From: CAVSNH01 sp963729275
GTDB taxonomy: Bacteria; Actinomycetota; Acidimicrobiia; Acidimicrobiales; RAAP-2
Assembly (NCBI GenBank): GCA_963729275.1
Contig: CAVSNH010000005.1
Span: 173,259-237,258 of the forward strand
Direction: 5' to 3'
DNA: 64,000 bases
Shown piece after piece: positions 24,950 through 33,291 of this stretch. The position numbers and the translations under genes were made by a program. The notes beneath the pieces were generated by a model. It searched no databases and was not told the origin of the DNA. It saw nothing but the letters and a program-made list of their open reading frames with translations. The stretch's first letter is position 1, and every line of letters begins with the position of its first letter.

Positions 24950-25957
24950 ATGGATGCCCTCGTCGAGGCCCGCGGCCTCACCAAGAACTTCGGCAAGGTT
25001 CGGGCACTCTCCGACTTGGATCTGACCTTGCCGACCGGACGGGCCGTCGCCATCCTGGGCCCCAACGGGGCAGGGAAGACCACATTCATCCGAATGGTGG
25101 CCACGTTGATCGAACCGGACGCCGGGACGCTGATGGTCGGTGGCCACGACGTGGTCCGTGAGCCGATGGCGGTCCGCCGAATGATCGGCCTGGCCGGCCA
25201 GTCGGCCGCCGTCGAAGGGATGATGACCGGGCGGGAGAACCTGATCATGGTGGCCCGCCTCTACGGTCAGGACGCGGCACCGGCCAAGGCGAGCGCCGCC
25301 CGGATCCTCGAGCGGGTGCGCCTGACCGATGCGGCCGACCGGCTGGTCAAGACGTATTCGGGGGGCATGCGCCGACGCCTCGACCTCGGGGCCAGCTTGG
25401 TGGGGTCCCCCCGTTTGCTGCTGCTCGACGAGCCGACGACGGGCCTCGACCCGGTGAGCCGTAACGAGATGTGGGACGGCATCCGGGAGATGGGCGAGGC
25501 CGGGACTGACATGCTGTTGACGACGCAGTATCTGGACGAGGCCGACCACCTCGCTGCCTACATCGTCATCATCGACGAGGGTGGGGTCATCGCCCAAGGT
25601 ACGCCCGGCGAGCTGAAAACTCGGGTGGGATCCGACATGGTCGAGCTCCACACCAACGAGGTGGTGACGATGCAGCGGGCCGCCGAGGTGCTCGCTTCGC
25701 TGGGCGCGGGTCAACCGTCGACCGATCCTTCGACCCGGCGGTGCTCGCTGGCTGCGCCCGACGGCGCCCGGCTCCTGCCCGTTGTCGTCCGGGCGCTGGA
25801 CGACGCCGCCGTGCCGGTGGAGGACATCACCTTGCGTCGGCCGACGCTCGATGAAGTGTTCCTGGCCCTGACCGGGCGCACCACCCAGAGGCAGGACGGC
25901 ACGAAGAAGCATGCCGACGACATGGCGAACACGAGTCACAAGGAGACTGCGGCATGA
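24950..25957 (+). CDS. ABC transporter ATP-binding protein, DrrA (daunorubicin resistance) family
   Basis: 335 aa from ATG 24950, chosen for the AAAGGAG at 24936-24942. Walker A is GPNGAGKT (37-44), the signature is YSGGM (136-140) and Walker B is LLLLDEPTTGLD (156-167). The DrrA-type features include VEDITLRRPTLDEVFLALTG in the C-terminal regulatory region. It pairs with the permease whose ATG overlaps its stop. Such pairs export drugs or glycolipids. Control by the upstream PadR protein is likely from gene order. Confidence 0.93.
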   Translation: MDALVEARGLTKNFGKVRALSDLDLTLPTGRAVAILGPNGAGKTTFIRMVATLIEPDAGTLMVGGHDVVREPMAVRRMIGLAGQSAAVEGMMTGRENLIMVARLYGQDAAPAKASAARILERVRLTDAADRLVKTYSGGMRRRLDLGASLVGSPRLLLLDEPTTGLDPVSRNEMWDGIREMGEAGTDMLLTTQYLDEADHLAAYIVIIDEGGVIAQGTPGELKTRVGSDMVELHTNEVVTMQRAAEVLASLGAGQPSTDPSTRRCSLAAPDGARLLPVVVRALDDAAVPVEDITLRRPTLDEVFLALTGRTTQRQDGTKKHADDMANTSHKETAA

Positions 25958-26802
25958 CCATGGAAATCACACTCGACGCCGGCGGGCCGGTCCGCGCTCC
26001 GGCACCTCCGGCAGTGAACGCGGGTGCGTCGTTTCTGGTGGCCTCGCGCCAGGTGGCAGCCCGGACGCTCAAGAAGTTCGTCCGGACGCCGGCGCTGATC
26101 GTGGCCGGAACCGCCCAGGGGGTCCTCTTCCTCCTGATCTTCCGCTACGTCTTCGGCGGCGCCGTGTCTCACACCGGAAGCTTGACCTATGTGAACTTCT
26201 TGGTCCCAGGGTTCGTGGTCACCGGAGTCCTGTTCCAGGGGATGAGCGCGGCGAGCGGCGTGGCCGACGACCTTGACGCCGGGCTGTTCGACCGGTTGCG
26301 CAGCCTCCCGATCCGACTTCTGTCCATCCTTACCGGACGAGTCGGGGCCGACTCGGCGCTGGTCGCCTGGGGCGTTGTCACCATGACGGCGGTCGGCTTC
26401 TTGGTCGGATTCCGGATCTCCGGCAGCACGACCGACGCGTTGGCCGCCTTGGGTTTGACGGTGCTGTACGGGTTCGCCTTCGTATGGCTGTTCATCGCCC
26501 TGGGGTTGCTGGCCGGCAGTCCGCAGGCGGCGCAGAGCCTCTCCTTCCTCGTCTTCCCGCTCAGCTTCGTGTCGTCCGCTTATGTGCCGGTCTCGACGAT
26601 GCCCGGGTGGATGCAAGGCTTCGCCAGCCACCAGCCGATGACGGTGATGTGCAACACGGTACGGCTCTTGACCGGTGGCCCGGCGGCGCAGGCGCTGTTG
26701 GGCCATTCGCTGACCTACTACTTGGTTCCTTCGCTGCTCTGGGGTGCCGGGATCGTGGCGGTGTTCGCACCGTTGGCGTTGTGGCGCCTGAAGAAGTCGT
26801 AG
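25954..26802 (+). CDS. ABC-2 type permease, DrrB family
   Basis: 282 aa, ATG overlapping the DrrA stop (ATGA). A cytoplasmic N-terminus of about 45 residues precedes six predicted membrane helices. The ABC-2 features are NFLVPGFVVTGVLFQGMSAA, the cytoplasmic loop DDLDAGLFDRLRSLPIRLL and the conserved FPLSFVSSAYVPVSTMPGWM. It forms the membrane half of a drug- or lipid-export ABC transporter. After its stop come two hairpins (26914-26929, 26977-26996) and then group II intron sequence. Confidence 0.92.
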   Translation: MTMEITLDAGGPVRAPAPPAVNAGASFLVASRQVAARTLKKFVRTPALIVAGTAQGVLFLLIFRYVFGGAVSHTGSLTYVNFLVPGFVVTGVLFQGMSAASGVADDLDAGLFDRLRSLPIRLLSILTGRVGADSALVAWGVVTMTAVGFLVGFRISGSTTDALAALGLTVLYGFAFVWLFIALGLLAGSPQAAQSLSFLVFPLSFVSSAYVPVSTMPGWMQGFASHQPMTVMCNTVRLLTGGPAAQALLGHSLTYYLVPSLLWGAGIVAVFAPLALWRLKKS

Positions 26803-26913
26803 GTGTCCTGTGTCGACCTCTCCCGACCAAAGCGGCTCCACGCGTTGGATCGAAGGGGAACGGGTTCTGATCCTTCGCAGCACCCCGTGGAGTCAGTGAT
26901 GTGTCGCCGCTCG

Positions 26914-26996
26914 CGAGTGCAAGCACTCGACGCTATTGAGCCGGAGCGTGTCCTACTCAGCCGGTGTTGTGGGGGTGCGTCCAGCAGCTTGGACGC
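26914..26996. terminator. Two successive hairpins after the DrrAB operon
   Basis: CGAGTG-CAAG-CACTCG at 26914-26929 is a 6-bp stem and GCGTCCA-GCAGCT-TGGACGC at 26977-26996 is a 7-bp stem, both perfect. They lie between the exporter stop (26802) and the intron start (about 27021). Either may terminate the exporter transcript. Some group II introns insert just after such hairpins. The other sequence between 26803 and 27020 shows no gene. Confidence 0.4.
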
Positions 26997-27020
26997 CATG
27001 ACAACAAGGAGGTTCCAGTT

Positions 27021-28025
27021 GTGATGACGTAACCAAGCGACAAGCTGAGGTCAGCCAGCCGGTGCGAGTCCGGCCCGGGGAGACGCCAAGGTCCCCGGTA
27101 GTGAAACCCCCGTGCGTGGTCGAGAGGCCGGGTTCGAAGCGGGGTGGAGCAAATGACCAGTCCGTAACATCACGTGAAGCCTGCAGCGTCGTTACACCGG
27201 TCCGCCGTCATGGTGGAGCAGGAGGAGTCGAGCCTTTCCCCAAAGGGGCGAAGACCATGGACGACACCAGAGATCTTGGAGCGGGTGTCCAGGAACCTCC
27301 CGGCGCAGGGGGCTCGGAATGGCCAGAAGGTTGTCCTCGGAACTGGAGAGATCCTCCTCGGCCCCGGATCTGCGGTCCGGGAAGCGGTCCTGTCTATAAC
27401 CGGTGACCCGGGAAGTGCCAGGCGGCCGAGAGGAAGTCGGAGGGGGTCGTAGTAGTGATGATGGACAGGACAACACAACCTGTCCGGAGCGAAGGGGCCC
27501 TGCTTCACCGGTGCACGACGGCGATGTGGAGGAACCCTGATGAGTGCCGAGTCCTCGGCTAGAGCCATCAGCGAAACCGAGAAGGCGGACAAGGTCCGAG
27601 CCCTTCAACGCGTGCTCTATCGCAGTGCCAAGCAGGACCCCACTCGACGTTTCCACGCCCTCTACGACAAGGTCGCCCGCAGCGACATCCTGTGGAGGGC
27701 ATGGGTCGACGTGGCACAGAACCAGGGTGCCCCGGGCATCGACGGCGTGACCATCGCGTCGATCGAGGACATCCTGGTTGTATCCCGTCCTCAGACACCT
27801 CAACGACGGTCTCGTTCGTTGGGCCATGCGGAAGTACAAGCGGTTGCGGGGGCATCCCCGGCGGGCCAAGGCGTGGTTGGCGGCGGTTGCTCGCCGTGAC
27901 CCGGGTCTCTTTGCCCACTGGAAGCTCGTGCGACCCGACGGCTGGGCGATGGGAGCCGGATGAGCGGAGACGTTCACGTCCGGTTCTGCGAGAGCCGGGG
28001 GGTGCGATTCCCCCCGGCCACTCAC
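27021..28025 (+). mobile_element. Group II intron, internally deleted
   Basis: The 5' boundary is tentatively GTGATGACG at 27021. Structured non-coding RNA sequence runs to 27539, a broken reverse-transcriptase frame to 27963, domain V at about 27953-27987 (GAGCCGGA...TCCGGTTC stem with a GACG-TTCA-CGTC tip) and a GC-rich domain VI-like hairpin (GCCGGGGGG...CCCCCCGGC). The likely 3' end is at CAC 28025, matching the AY rule. About 1 kb of reverse-transcriptase coding sequence is missing, so the element cannot move on its own. It ends exactly where the codons after a YADD motif of another reverse transcriptase begin. Confidence 0.7.
27540..27963 (+). pseudogene. Group II intron reverse transcriptase/maturase, core deleted
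   Basis: From ATG 27540 the frame encodes the N-terminal RT segment (RALQRVLYRSAKQDPTRRF, QNQGAPGIDGVTIASIE) up to about 27775. The frame then changes, and the sequence resumes with the C-terminal end of such proteins (VLRHLNDGLVRWAMRKYKR, LFAHWKLVRPDGWAMGAG), ending at the TGA 27961-27963. Roughly 350 residues, including the palm and YADD motif, are absent. The stop codon lies inside intron domain V, which is an arrangement seen in compact bacterial introns. Confidence 0.8.
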
Positions 28026-28565
28026 CTCGTGGTCCTCACCACCAGCCGGAGCCGAGCCGAAGAGGCGAAGCGCCGGATCGGAGAGGTGCTGGTCGGCCTC
28101 GGGTTGCGGTTACACCCCGATAAGACCCGCATCGTCAACCTCACTGGTGGAAAGGACGGCTTCGACTTTCTGGGCTTCCATCACCGGATGACCCCGTCGA
28201 GGTTCGGAACTCGCCGCTACCTGTCGAAGTGGCCGTCGGACCGGGCCATGGCCGCACTCAGGGCCAAGATCCGGGACCGCACCAGTCGCCACCTGGCCAG
28301 CCGTGAGCTGCGTCACGTCGTCGCTGAACTCAACGCCGTCCTGCGGGGTTGGGGAGCGTACTTCCGCTACGGAAACTCGAACCGGAAGTTCGCGCTCATC
28401 GACAGCTACGTGCATCTGCGGCTCTCGAAGCTGGCCAGTGTCAAGTACGCCACCCGAGGTCGTCTTCGGGCCAGCCGGTTCAACTACGGCTGGCTGACCG
28501 AACTCGGCATCTATCGACTCACCGGAAGAGTCAAGCGATGGACACCTGCGCATGCCCGACGATGA
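28026..28565 (+). pseudogene. C-terminal fragment of a second group II intron reverse transcriptase
   Basis: In-frame sequence from 28026 to the stop at 28565 begins LVVLTTSRSRAEEAKRRIG, i.e. directly after where YADD would be. It continues through LHPDKTRIVNLTGGKDGFDF and FLGFHHRMTPS (RT domains 6-7) and the maturase domain (RELRHVVAELNAVLRGWGAY, FRYGNSNRKF). It has no start and no catalytic core. It is followed at once by its own domain V. The N-terminal half is not found upstream of the first intron, so a deletion or rearrangement removed it. Confidence 0.8.
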
Positions 28566-28690
28566 ACGGTGTCGGAAAGCCGTGTGCGGGAGAACCGCAT
28601 GCACGGTTTGATAGGGGGCCGCTGGGGAAGCCGATTCACCCTGCGGGGGCTGCTGGTCCCGGGCCGGTGCGCTGGAAAATGCCACCACCA
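28566..28690 (+). mobile_element. 3' end of second group II intron (domains V and VI)
   Basis: Domain V is at about 28577-28610: AAGCCGTGTGCGG, a GAGA (GNRA) tetraloop, then CCGCATGCACGGTTT, with the AGC catalytic triad. GC-rich sequence after it could be domain VI. The exact 3' boundary cannot be fixed. Sequence from there to 28882 contains no supported gene. Confidence 0.65.
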
Positions 28691-28882
28691 CGGCCTGGTC
28701 GGGACCTCAACCGCCGGGGCGATCGATCGAACCAGCGGCCTACCTCACCAGGCTGGTCGTCGACGAGAAGCCACTGTGGGCGAACGGGTGTAGGAACTGT
28801 GAATGGGTGAGAAACCAGTCTTTGGCTCGCCCAATGAAACTGCTCCTCCCAGGCATTGTCAGCGGACCGTTTGAGGTTGAGC

Positions 28883-29350
28883 ATGGTCGCCGCACTCATT
28901 CTTGTGGGTCTGTGCATGGCAGCTTGCTCCGGCAACGACGGAGTTAGTGCGACGAAGCCCTCGACAGCCCAGCTCAATGCAATGAGCACCTACTTCGTCG
29001 GTCATTTTGCGATGTCCTTCGACTTCGACCCGTCGCGCGCTGGTTGCGTGACGTCGCCAATCGGTACACACCCCGAGAGCGAGGGGCGCTTGATCGCGTA
29101 CACGCTGGTGGCCTGTCGAGAGTGTCCTGTGAACAAGGCGGCAGCATCAGGCGCAATCACTCCGGCTGTCTTCGTACTTCACGACCAGGCTGTGACGAAA
29201 GCGGATGCGGACACTCAACCAGGCGATCCGATGTTCGCCAATGAGATAAAGCGGATGTTCCCGCAGTCGCTGCAGTCAGCCGCCGAGGCATCAGAGGTCC
29301 CACACCTCAGCGCAGTCTTCCAGCGAGCTGCTGCCCTTGGCGGTTGCTAG
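28883..29350 (+). CDS. Small putative lipoprotein
   Basis: 155 aa from ATG 28883, preceded by GAGG in GTTTGAGGTTGAGC. The N-terminus MVAALILVGLCMAACSGN is a short signal peptide with a lipobox-like MAAC, giving a lipidated Cys15. The mature part contains further cysteines (VACRECPV) and a Cys at the very end. No family is recognised. Its codon usage is less GC-biased than the upstream region. It is anchored, if real, on the outer face of the membrane. Confidence 0.6.
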   Translation: MVAALILVGLCMAACSGNDGVSATKPSTAQLNAMSTYFVGHFAMSFDFDPSRAGCVTSPIGTHPESEGRLIAYTLVACRECPVNKAAASGAITPAVFVLHDQAVTKADADTQPGDPMFANEIKRMFPQSLQSAAEASEVPHLSAVFQRAAALGGC

Positions 29351-29562
29351 CTCCTGATCGTCCAGTCGTCCTCTTGTTTGGCGACCGGTCAATGACCGGG
29401 AGTGGTAATAGATGCCGCTGACCCGGCAGCATCGGTCGGTCGGGGGCACTTCTCAACCAGCGCTCATTTTCCACTTGTGTTAGGAAATGTGAGCCAGTAA
29501 GGCGGCATCCGAGCTTCGGCCGGGGATGCCCTCGGCGGGGAGCGTACGAGAGGAGACCCTCG
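29351..29562. other. Intergenic region before the beta-helix gene
   Basis: About 210 bases with no gene. GAGAGGAG at 29547-29554 is the ribosome site for the following ATG at 29563. No clear promoter could be assigned. Confidence 0.4.
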
Positions 29563-30951
29563 ATGAATCTGGTACGGAAGCCTGCAGGGCGGGCGATCCT
29601 CGGAGGCCTGTTGATCCTGGGCGGTGGGGGTGCGGGTGTCCTCGCCGCGTCACCCTCCGCCTCGGCGGCACCCTCGGTCACCCTCTATGTGGCACCGGGT
29701 GCTACGGGGACGGCCTGCACGGCTCCCGACCCGTCGGACGCCTGCGGGTCCATCGCGGCGGGCGTCGCCGCCGCCACCGGCGGGACCTACAGCGGCGACG
29801 ACGTGACCATCGACGTTGCAGCAGGCACCTACGACGAGAACGACACGATCTCTGCTTCAGACCTCGATTCGCTCACAATCATCGGAGCGGGGTCCTCCAC
29901 GACGACCGTTGCCGGCAATGAAGCTGGGACCGTTTTCACCATCGATGGCGGTACAGTCACGATCAATGACTTGACCATCACCGGCGGGAGCGCCGGCGAG
30001 GGCGGCGGCATCTACAACCGATACGGCAGCAACACCTTCACCGACGACACGCTGTCGAACGACACGACCTCAGGCAACGGTGGTGCGATCTACAACTTCG
30101 ATGGCAGCGATACGTTCATTGACGACACATTGTCGAGTGACGGCGCAGATGTTGGCGGTGCGCTGTTCAACCTTGAAGGCAGCGATACGTTCATTGATGA
30201 CACGCTCTGGAATGATGTCGCCGAGGGCGCCGGGGGCGGCATTTATAACTACGCCGGCACGGACGTATTTACCGACGACACTCTGGCGAACGACAGCGCT
30301 CCGGTTGGAGGCGGCACCTTCATCGACACGGGCACTGAAACCTTTTCAGCTTCGCTCCTCTCTGATGCGGGCTGCGCAAACTCCGGTGGGTCGATCAACG
30401 ACGGTGGCTACAACGTCGAATCCGATGACTCCTGCGGGTTCGGTCCGACCGACGTCGTCAACAGCTCCGATATCAACCTCGCAACCGCCCTTGCGGCCAA
30501 CGGGTCGAGCGGTCCCGAGACCCTGGCCATCGACCCAACCAGCTCGGCCTTTGAGGAGGTTCCCCCCTCGGCCTGCGCAATCACGACCGACGAACGGGGG
30601 CTCCCCCGGCCGGGGGTCCCGACCCAGTACTGCGACGCCGGGGCCTACGAACTGCAGAACCCGTCCGGACCACCCCAGATCGCCACCACCTCGCTGCCCA
30701 ACGGCACGGTGGGGCAGCCCTATTCCTTCCAGCTCCAGTTGTACGGCGGCACTCCGCCCTACACAGTGAACAAGTACGGGCCAAAGGGAATGGGTGTTTT
30801 GCCGCGGAGAATCACCCTCTCCCGCAGTGGGCTCATCTCGGGAACGCCTAGGCAGGCTGGCACCTTCTCGCTCGTGATCAAGTGCCTGGACGTGACCCAC
30901 AAGCACAAGACCCAGGCCGTCCAGGAGCTCACGCTCACGATCGATCCCTAA
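29563..30951 (+). CDS. Secreted polymorphic beta-helix protein with C-terminal Ig-like domain
   Basis: 462 aa with a clear signal peptide (RAILGGLLILGGGGAGVLAA, cleavage near ASAAP at residue 36). Residues ~40-320 form a beta-helix with a repeated GGGIYN/GGAIYN...FTDDTLSND motif of about 24-25 residues, as in Pmp/choice-of-anchor adhesin-like repeats. Residues ~375-462 are a putative Ig-like (He_PIG-type) domain with LPNGTVGQPYSFQLQLYGGT and GLISGTPRQAGTFSL. It is probably a secreted or surface adhesin or polysaccharide-binding protein. There is no sortase signal, and anchoring is unknown. Confidence 0.82.
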   Translation: MNLVRKPAGRAILGGLLILGGGGAGVLAASPSASAAPSVTLYVAPGATGTACTAPDPSDACGSIAAGVAAATGGTYSGDDVTIDVAAGTYDENDTISASDLDSLTIIGAGSSTTTVAGNEAGTVFTIDGGTVTINDLTITGGSAGEGGGIYNRYGSNTFTDDTLSNDTTSGNGGAIYNFDGSDTFIDDTLSSDGADVGGALFNLEGSDTFIDDTLWNDVAEGAGGGIYNYAGTDVFTDDTLANDSAPVGGGTFIDTGTETFSASLLSDAGCANSGGSINDGGYNVESDDSCGFGPTDVVNSSDINLATALAANGSSGPETLAIDPTSSAFEEVPPSACAITTDERGLPRPGVPTQYCDAGAYELQNPSGPPQIATTSLPNGTVGQPYSFQLQLYGGTPPYTVNKYGPKGMGVLPRRITLSRSGLISGTPRQAGTFSLVIKCLDVTHKHKTQAVQELTLTIDP

Positions 30952-31159
30952 CTCCCATTACGCGACCTAGGGGTGTCCTCGAGGTGCCGTTCCGGGCGAG
31001 GTAACTATCAAGCGAGCGGGGGCGGCCGCCGGAACCCACTGAGGTGCGGATAGCCAGATACTTTCCTAGTGCGCTCCCCAGTTCAACGCGAAGACCCATC
31101 AATCCGCCTGGTTGTCGAATCAGAAGCGGCAGCCGACGCCCGGAGCACCCCGCCGCTGG

Positions 31160-32359
31160 TCAGCTCGTCGACCGATCCGCCGCCACCTGGGCACGGAGCT
31201 GCCGTCGCAGCACCTTGCCGCCGGGGGACCGCGGCAGCTCGGCAACCTCTCGGACCTCGCGGGGCAGCTCGGCTCGCGTGAGGTGGGAAGCGGCGAACGC
31301 CCGTAGTTCGTCCACGGGCAGAGGCGCGCCGGGTCCCTGGGGAACGATGAAGGCGGCGACGCGCTCGCCCCACTCGTCGTCCGGCAGGCCGACGACACAC
31401 ACCTCGGCCACTCGCGGGTGTCCCAGCAGCACTCGCTCGACCACCGACGGGCTCACGTTCACCCCGCCGGTGATGACGACGTCCTTCTTCCGGTCGATGA
31501 CCACGATGCGACCGTCGCCCTCCACTCGACCGAGATCGCCGGTCCGCAGCCGGCCGTCGGAGGTGAAGGCGGCCCGTGTCGCGAGCTCGTCGTCGAGGTA
31601 GCCGCTCATGAGCACCTCGCCGCCGACCAGGATCTCGCCATCGTCGGCGACGTCGAGGTCAACGCTCGGCAGCGGCCGGCCGTCGTGGGCGCAGCCGCCG
31701 CCGGTTTCGGTCAGGCCGTAGGTGGTCGTGGGCGATCCTCCCGCCTCGGTGCAGCGCTCGAGCAGGTCGGGCTGCACCGGCGCCCCGCCGAGGAGGATCC
31801 GCCGGAACCGCGACAGCGGGGCGCGGGCCTCGAGCAGCCGGGCCACCAAGGTGGGGACGAGCGAGACGATCGTGCACGTCCCGGCGCTCTCGGCTACGGC
31901 GTCGACCGAGAAGCCGGGATGGACGGTGAGTGGGGTGCCGCAGAAGTAGCTCCGGGCCACGATGGCGAGCCCAGCCACGGCGTGCAGCGGCAGGCAGGCG
32001 AGCCATCGATCGGCGCCTGGCTCGATGCCGAGTCCGTCGGTGACGGCCCGGGCCGAGGCCTCCACGGCCGCCCGGGAGAGGACGACGGATCGGGGCGCCC
32101 CCGTGGTTCCCGACGTGCCAACGACGGCGGCGATGCCGGCCGGCAGCTGCCGGCCGCCATCCAGCCTCGAGGTGCCGGAGTGGTCGATGACCGTGTTCGG
32201 GCGGAGGGAGTTGACCACGGCGTCGAGCCGGAGGCGGGGCAGTTCGGGGTCGACCACGGCCACGGCGCAGCCCGCGTCCCAGGCGCGGCGCACGGCGTCG
32301 GCGGCCTCCGGCGGGGGCAGCCGCACCAGCAGGAGGGGGGATTCGCCGTCCTCGGACAC
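31160..32359 (-). CDS. menE: o-Succinylbenzoate-CoA ligase (MenE), ANL superfamily
   Basis: 399 aa from GTG 32359. The ATP-binding loop is VVGTSGTTGAPRSVVLS, followed by the aromatic/TE motif YGLTETGGG, the hinge TGDLGRV, DRKKDVVITGGVNVSP and the catalytic C-terminal Lys in SPGGKVLRRQL. It activates o-succinylbenzoate with ATP and CoA to OSB-CoA for MenB. The identity rests on family plus location in a men cluster. It is divergent from menB. A palindromic site shared with the merR promoter lies in the 49-bp gap, oriented to this gene. Confidence 0.9.
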   Translation of the reverse strand: MSEDGESPLLLVRLPPPEAADAVRRAWDAGCAVAVVDPELPRLRLDAVVNSLRPNTVIDHSGTSRLDGGRQLPAGIAAVVGTSGTTGAPRSVVLSRAAVEASARAVTDGLGIEPGADRWLACLPLHAVAGLAIVARSYFCGTPLTVHPGFSVDAVAESAGTCTIVSLVPTLVARLLEARAPLSRFRRILLGGAPVQPDLLERCTEAGGSPTTTYGLTETGGGCAHDGRPLPSVDLDVADDGEILVGGEVLMSGYLDDELATRAAFTSDGRLRTGDLGRVEGDGRIVVIDRKKDVVITGGVNVSPSVVERVLLGHPRVAEVCVVGLPDDEWGERVAAFIVPQGPGAPLPVDELRAFAASHLTRAELPREVREVAELPRSPGGKVLRRQLRAQVAADRSTS

Positions 32360-32378
32360 GACCGCTAGCCTAACGATT

Positions 32379-32400
32379 GGAGCATCTGCTCCCAGAGTTG
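32379..32400. promoter_or_regulatory. Putative MerR-type operator at menE/menB
   Basis: GGAGC-ATCT-GCTCC (32379-32392) is a perfect 5-bp inverted repeat followed by CAGAGTTG. It aligns with the site at 40200-40221 at 15 of the first 20 positions. Read toward menE, TTGCAA and AATCGT flank it with a 19-bp spacer, the long spacing typical of MerR-activated promoters. The operator role is inferred. Confidence 0.5.
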
Positions 32401-32408
32401 CAAGTCCA

Positions 32409-33254
32409 ATGGAACCGACGCAGGTCATTCGCCCCGGGGCCAACTGGCAGGTGCTGGACACCGGCTACGAGGACGTCCGCTACGAACGGTCGGACGGCAT
32501 GGCCAAGCTCACCATCTGCCGGCCGGAGGTGCGCAACGCCTTCCGGCCGACCACTCTCTTCGAGTTGCTCGACGCCGTCGAACGTGTCCGGAACGATCCC
32601 GACGTGGGCTGTGCCATCCTCACCGGTGAGGGGACCGAGGCCTTCTGCTCGGGCGGCGACCAGCGGGTGCGGGGCGACGACGGCTACGTCGGTGCCGACG
32701 GCGTGGGCCGGCTCAACGTGCTCGACCTCCAGATCCAACTCCGACGGCTACCGAAGCCGGTGGTGGCCATGGTGGCCGGCTACGCCATCGGCGGCGGCCA
32801 CGTCCTGCACCTTGTCTGCGACCTGACCATCGCCGCCGACAACGCCGTCTTCGGCCAGACGGGTCCCCGGGTGGGGTCGTTTGACGGCGGGTACGGCTCG
32901 GGACTTCTCGCCCGGATCGTCGGTCAGAAGAAGGCGCGTGAGATCTGGTTCCTGTGCCGCCGGTACGGCGCCGAGGAGGCGCTGTCCATGGGCCTCGTGA
33001 ACGCAGTGGTGCCGCTGGCCGAGCTCGAGGAGACGGTGGTGGCCTGGTGCGGCGAGATGCTTCAGCACAGCCCGCTGGCCATGCGGATGCTCAAGGCGTC
33101 GTTGAACGCAGTCGACGACGGTCTGGCCGGCATCCAGCAACTGGCCGGCGACGCCACCTTGCTCTACTACCTGAGCGAGGAGGCCCAGGAGGGCAAGCGC
33201 GCCTACCTGGAGAAGCGGCCTCCCGACTTCGGCCGGTTCCCGAAGCGGCCGTGA
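32409..33254 (+). CDS. menB: 1,4-Dihydroxy-2-naphthoyl-CoA synthase (MenB)
   Basis: 281 aa from ATG 32409. Crotonase fold with the MenB-specific stretches SGGDQRVRG, AGYAIGGGHVLHLVCDLTIA, FGQTGPRVGSFDGGYGSG and IVGQKKAREIWFLCRRY, plus the C-terminal QLAGDATLLYYLSEEAQEG. It cyclises OSB-CoA to DHNA-CoA. It is the first gene of a menB-menA-menC run. Its start is only 10 bases past the palindromic site shared with menE, so a protein bound there would affect both directions. Confidence 0.96.
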   Translation: MEPTQVIRPGANWQVLDTGYEDVRYERSDGMAKLTICRPEVRNAFRPTTLFELLDAVERVRNDPDVGCAILTGEGTEAFCSGGDQRVRGDDGYVGADGVGRLNVLDLQIQLRRLPKPVVAMVAGYAIGGGHVLHLVCDLTIAADNAVFGQTGPRVGSFDGGYGSGLLARIVGQKKAREIWFLCRRYGAEEALSMGLVNAVVPLAELEETVVAWCGEMLQHSPLAMRMLKASLNAVDDGLAGIQQLAGDATLLYYLSEEAQEGKRAYLEKRPPDFGRFPKRP

Positions 33255-33291
33255 GCTCGGCGCCGCCCGGGGCCGGCGACCGGACCCTTCG

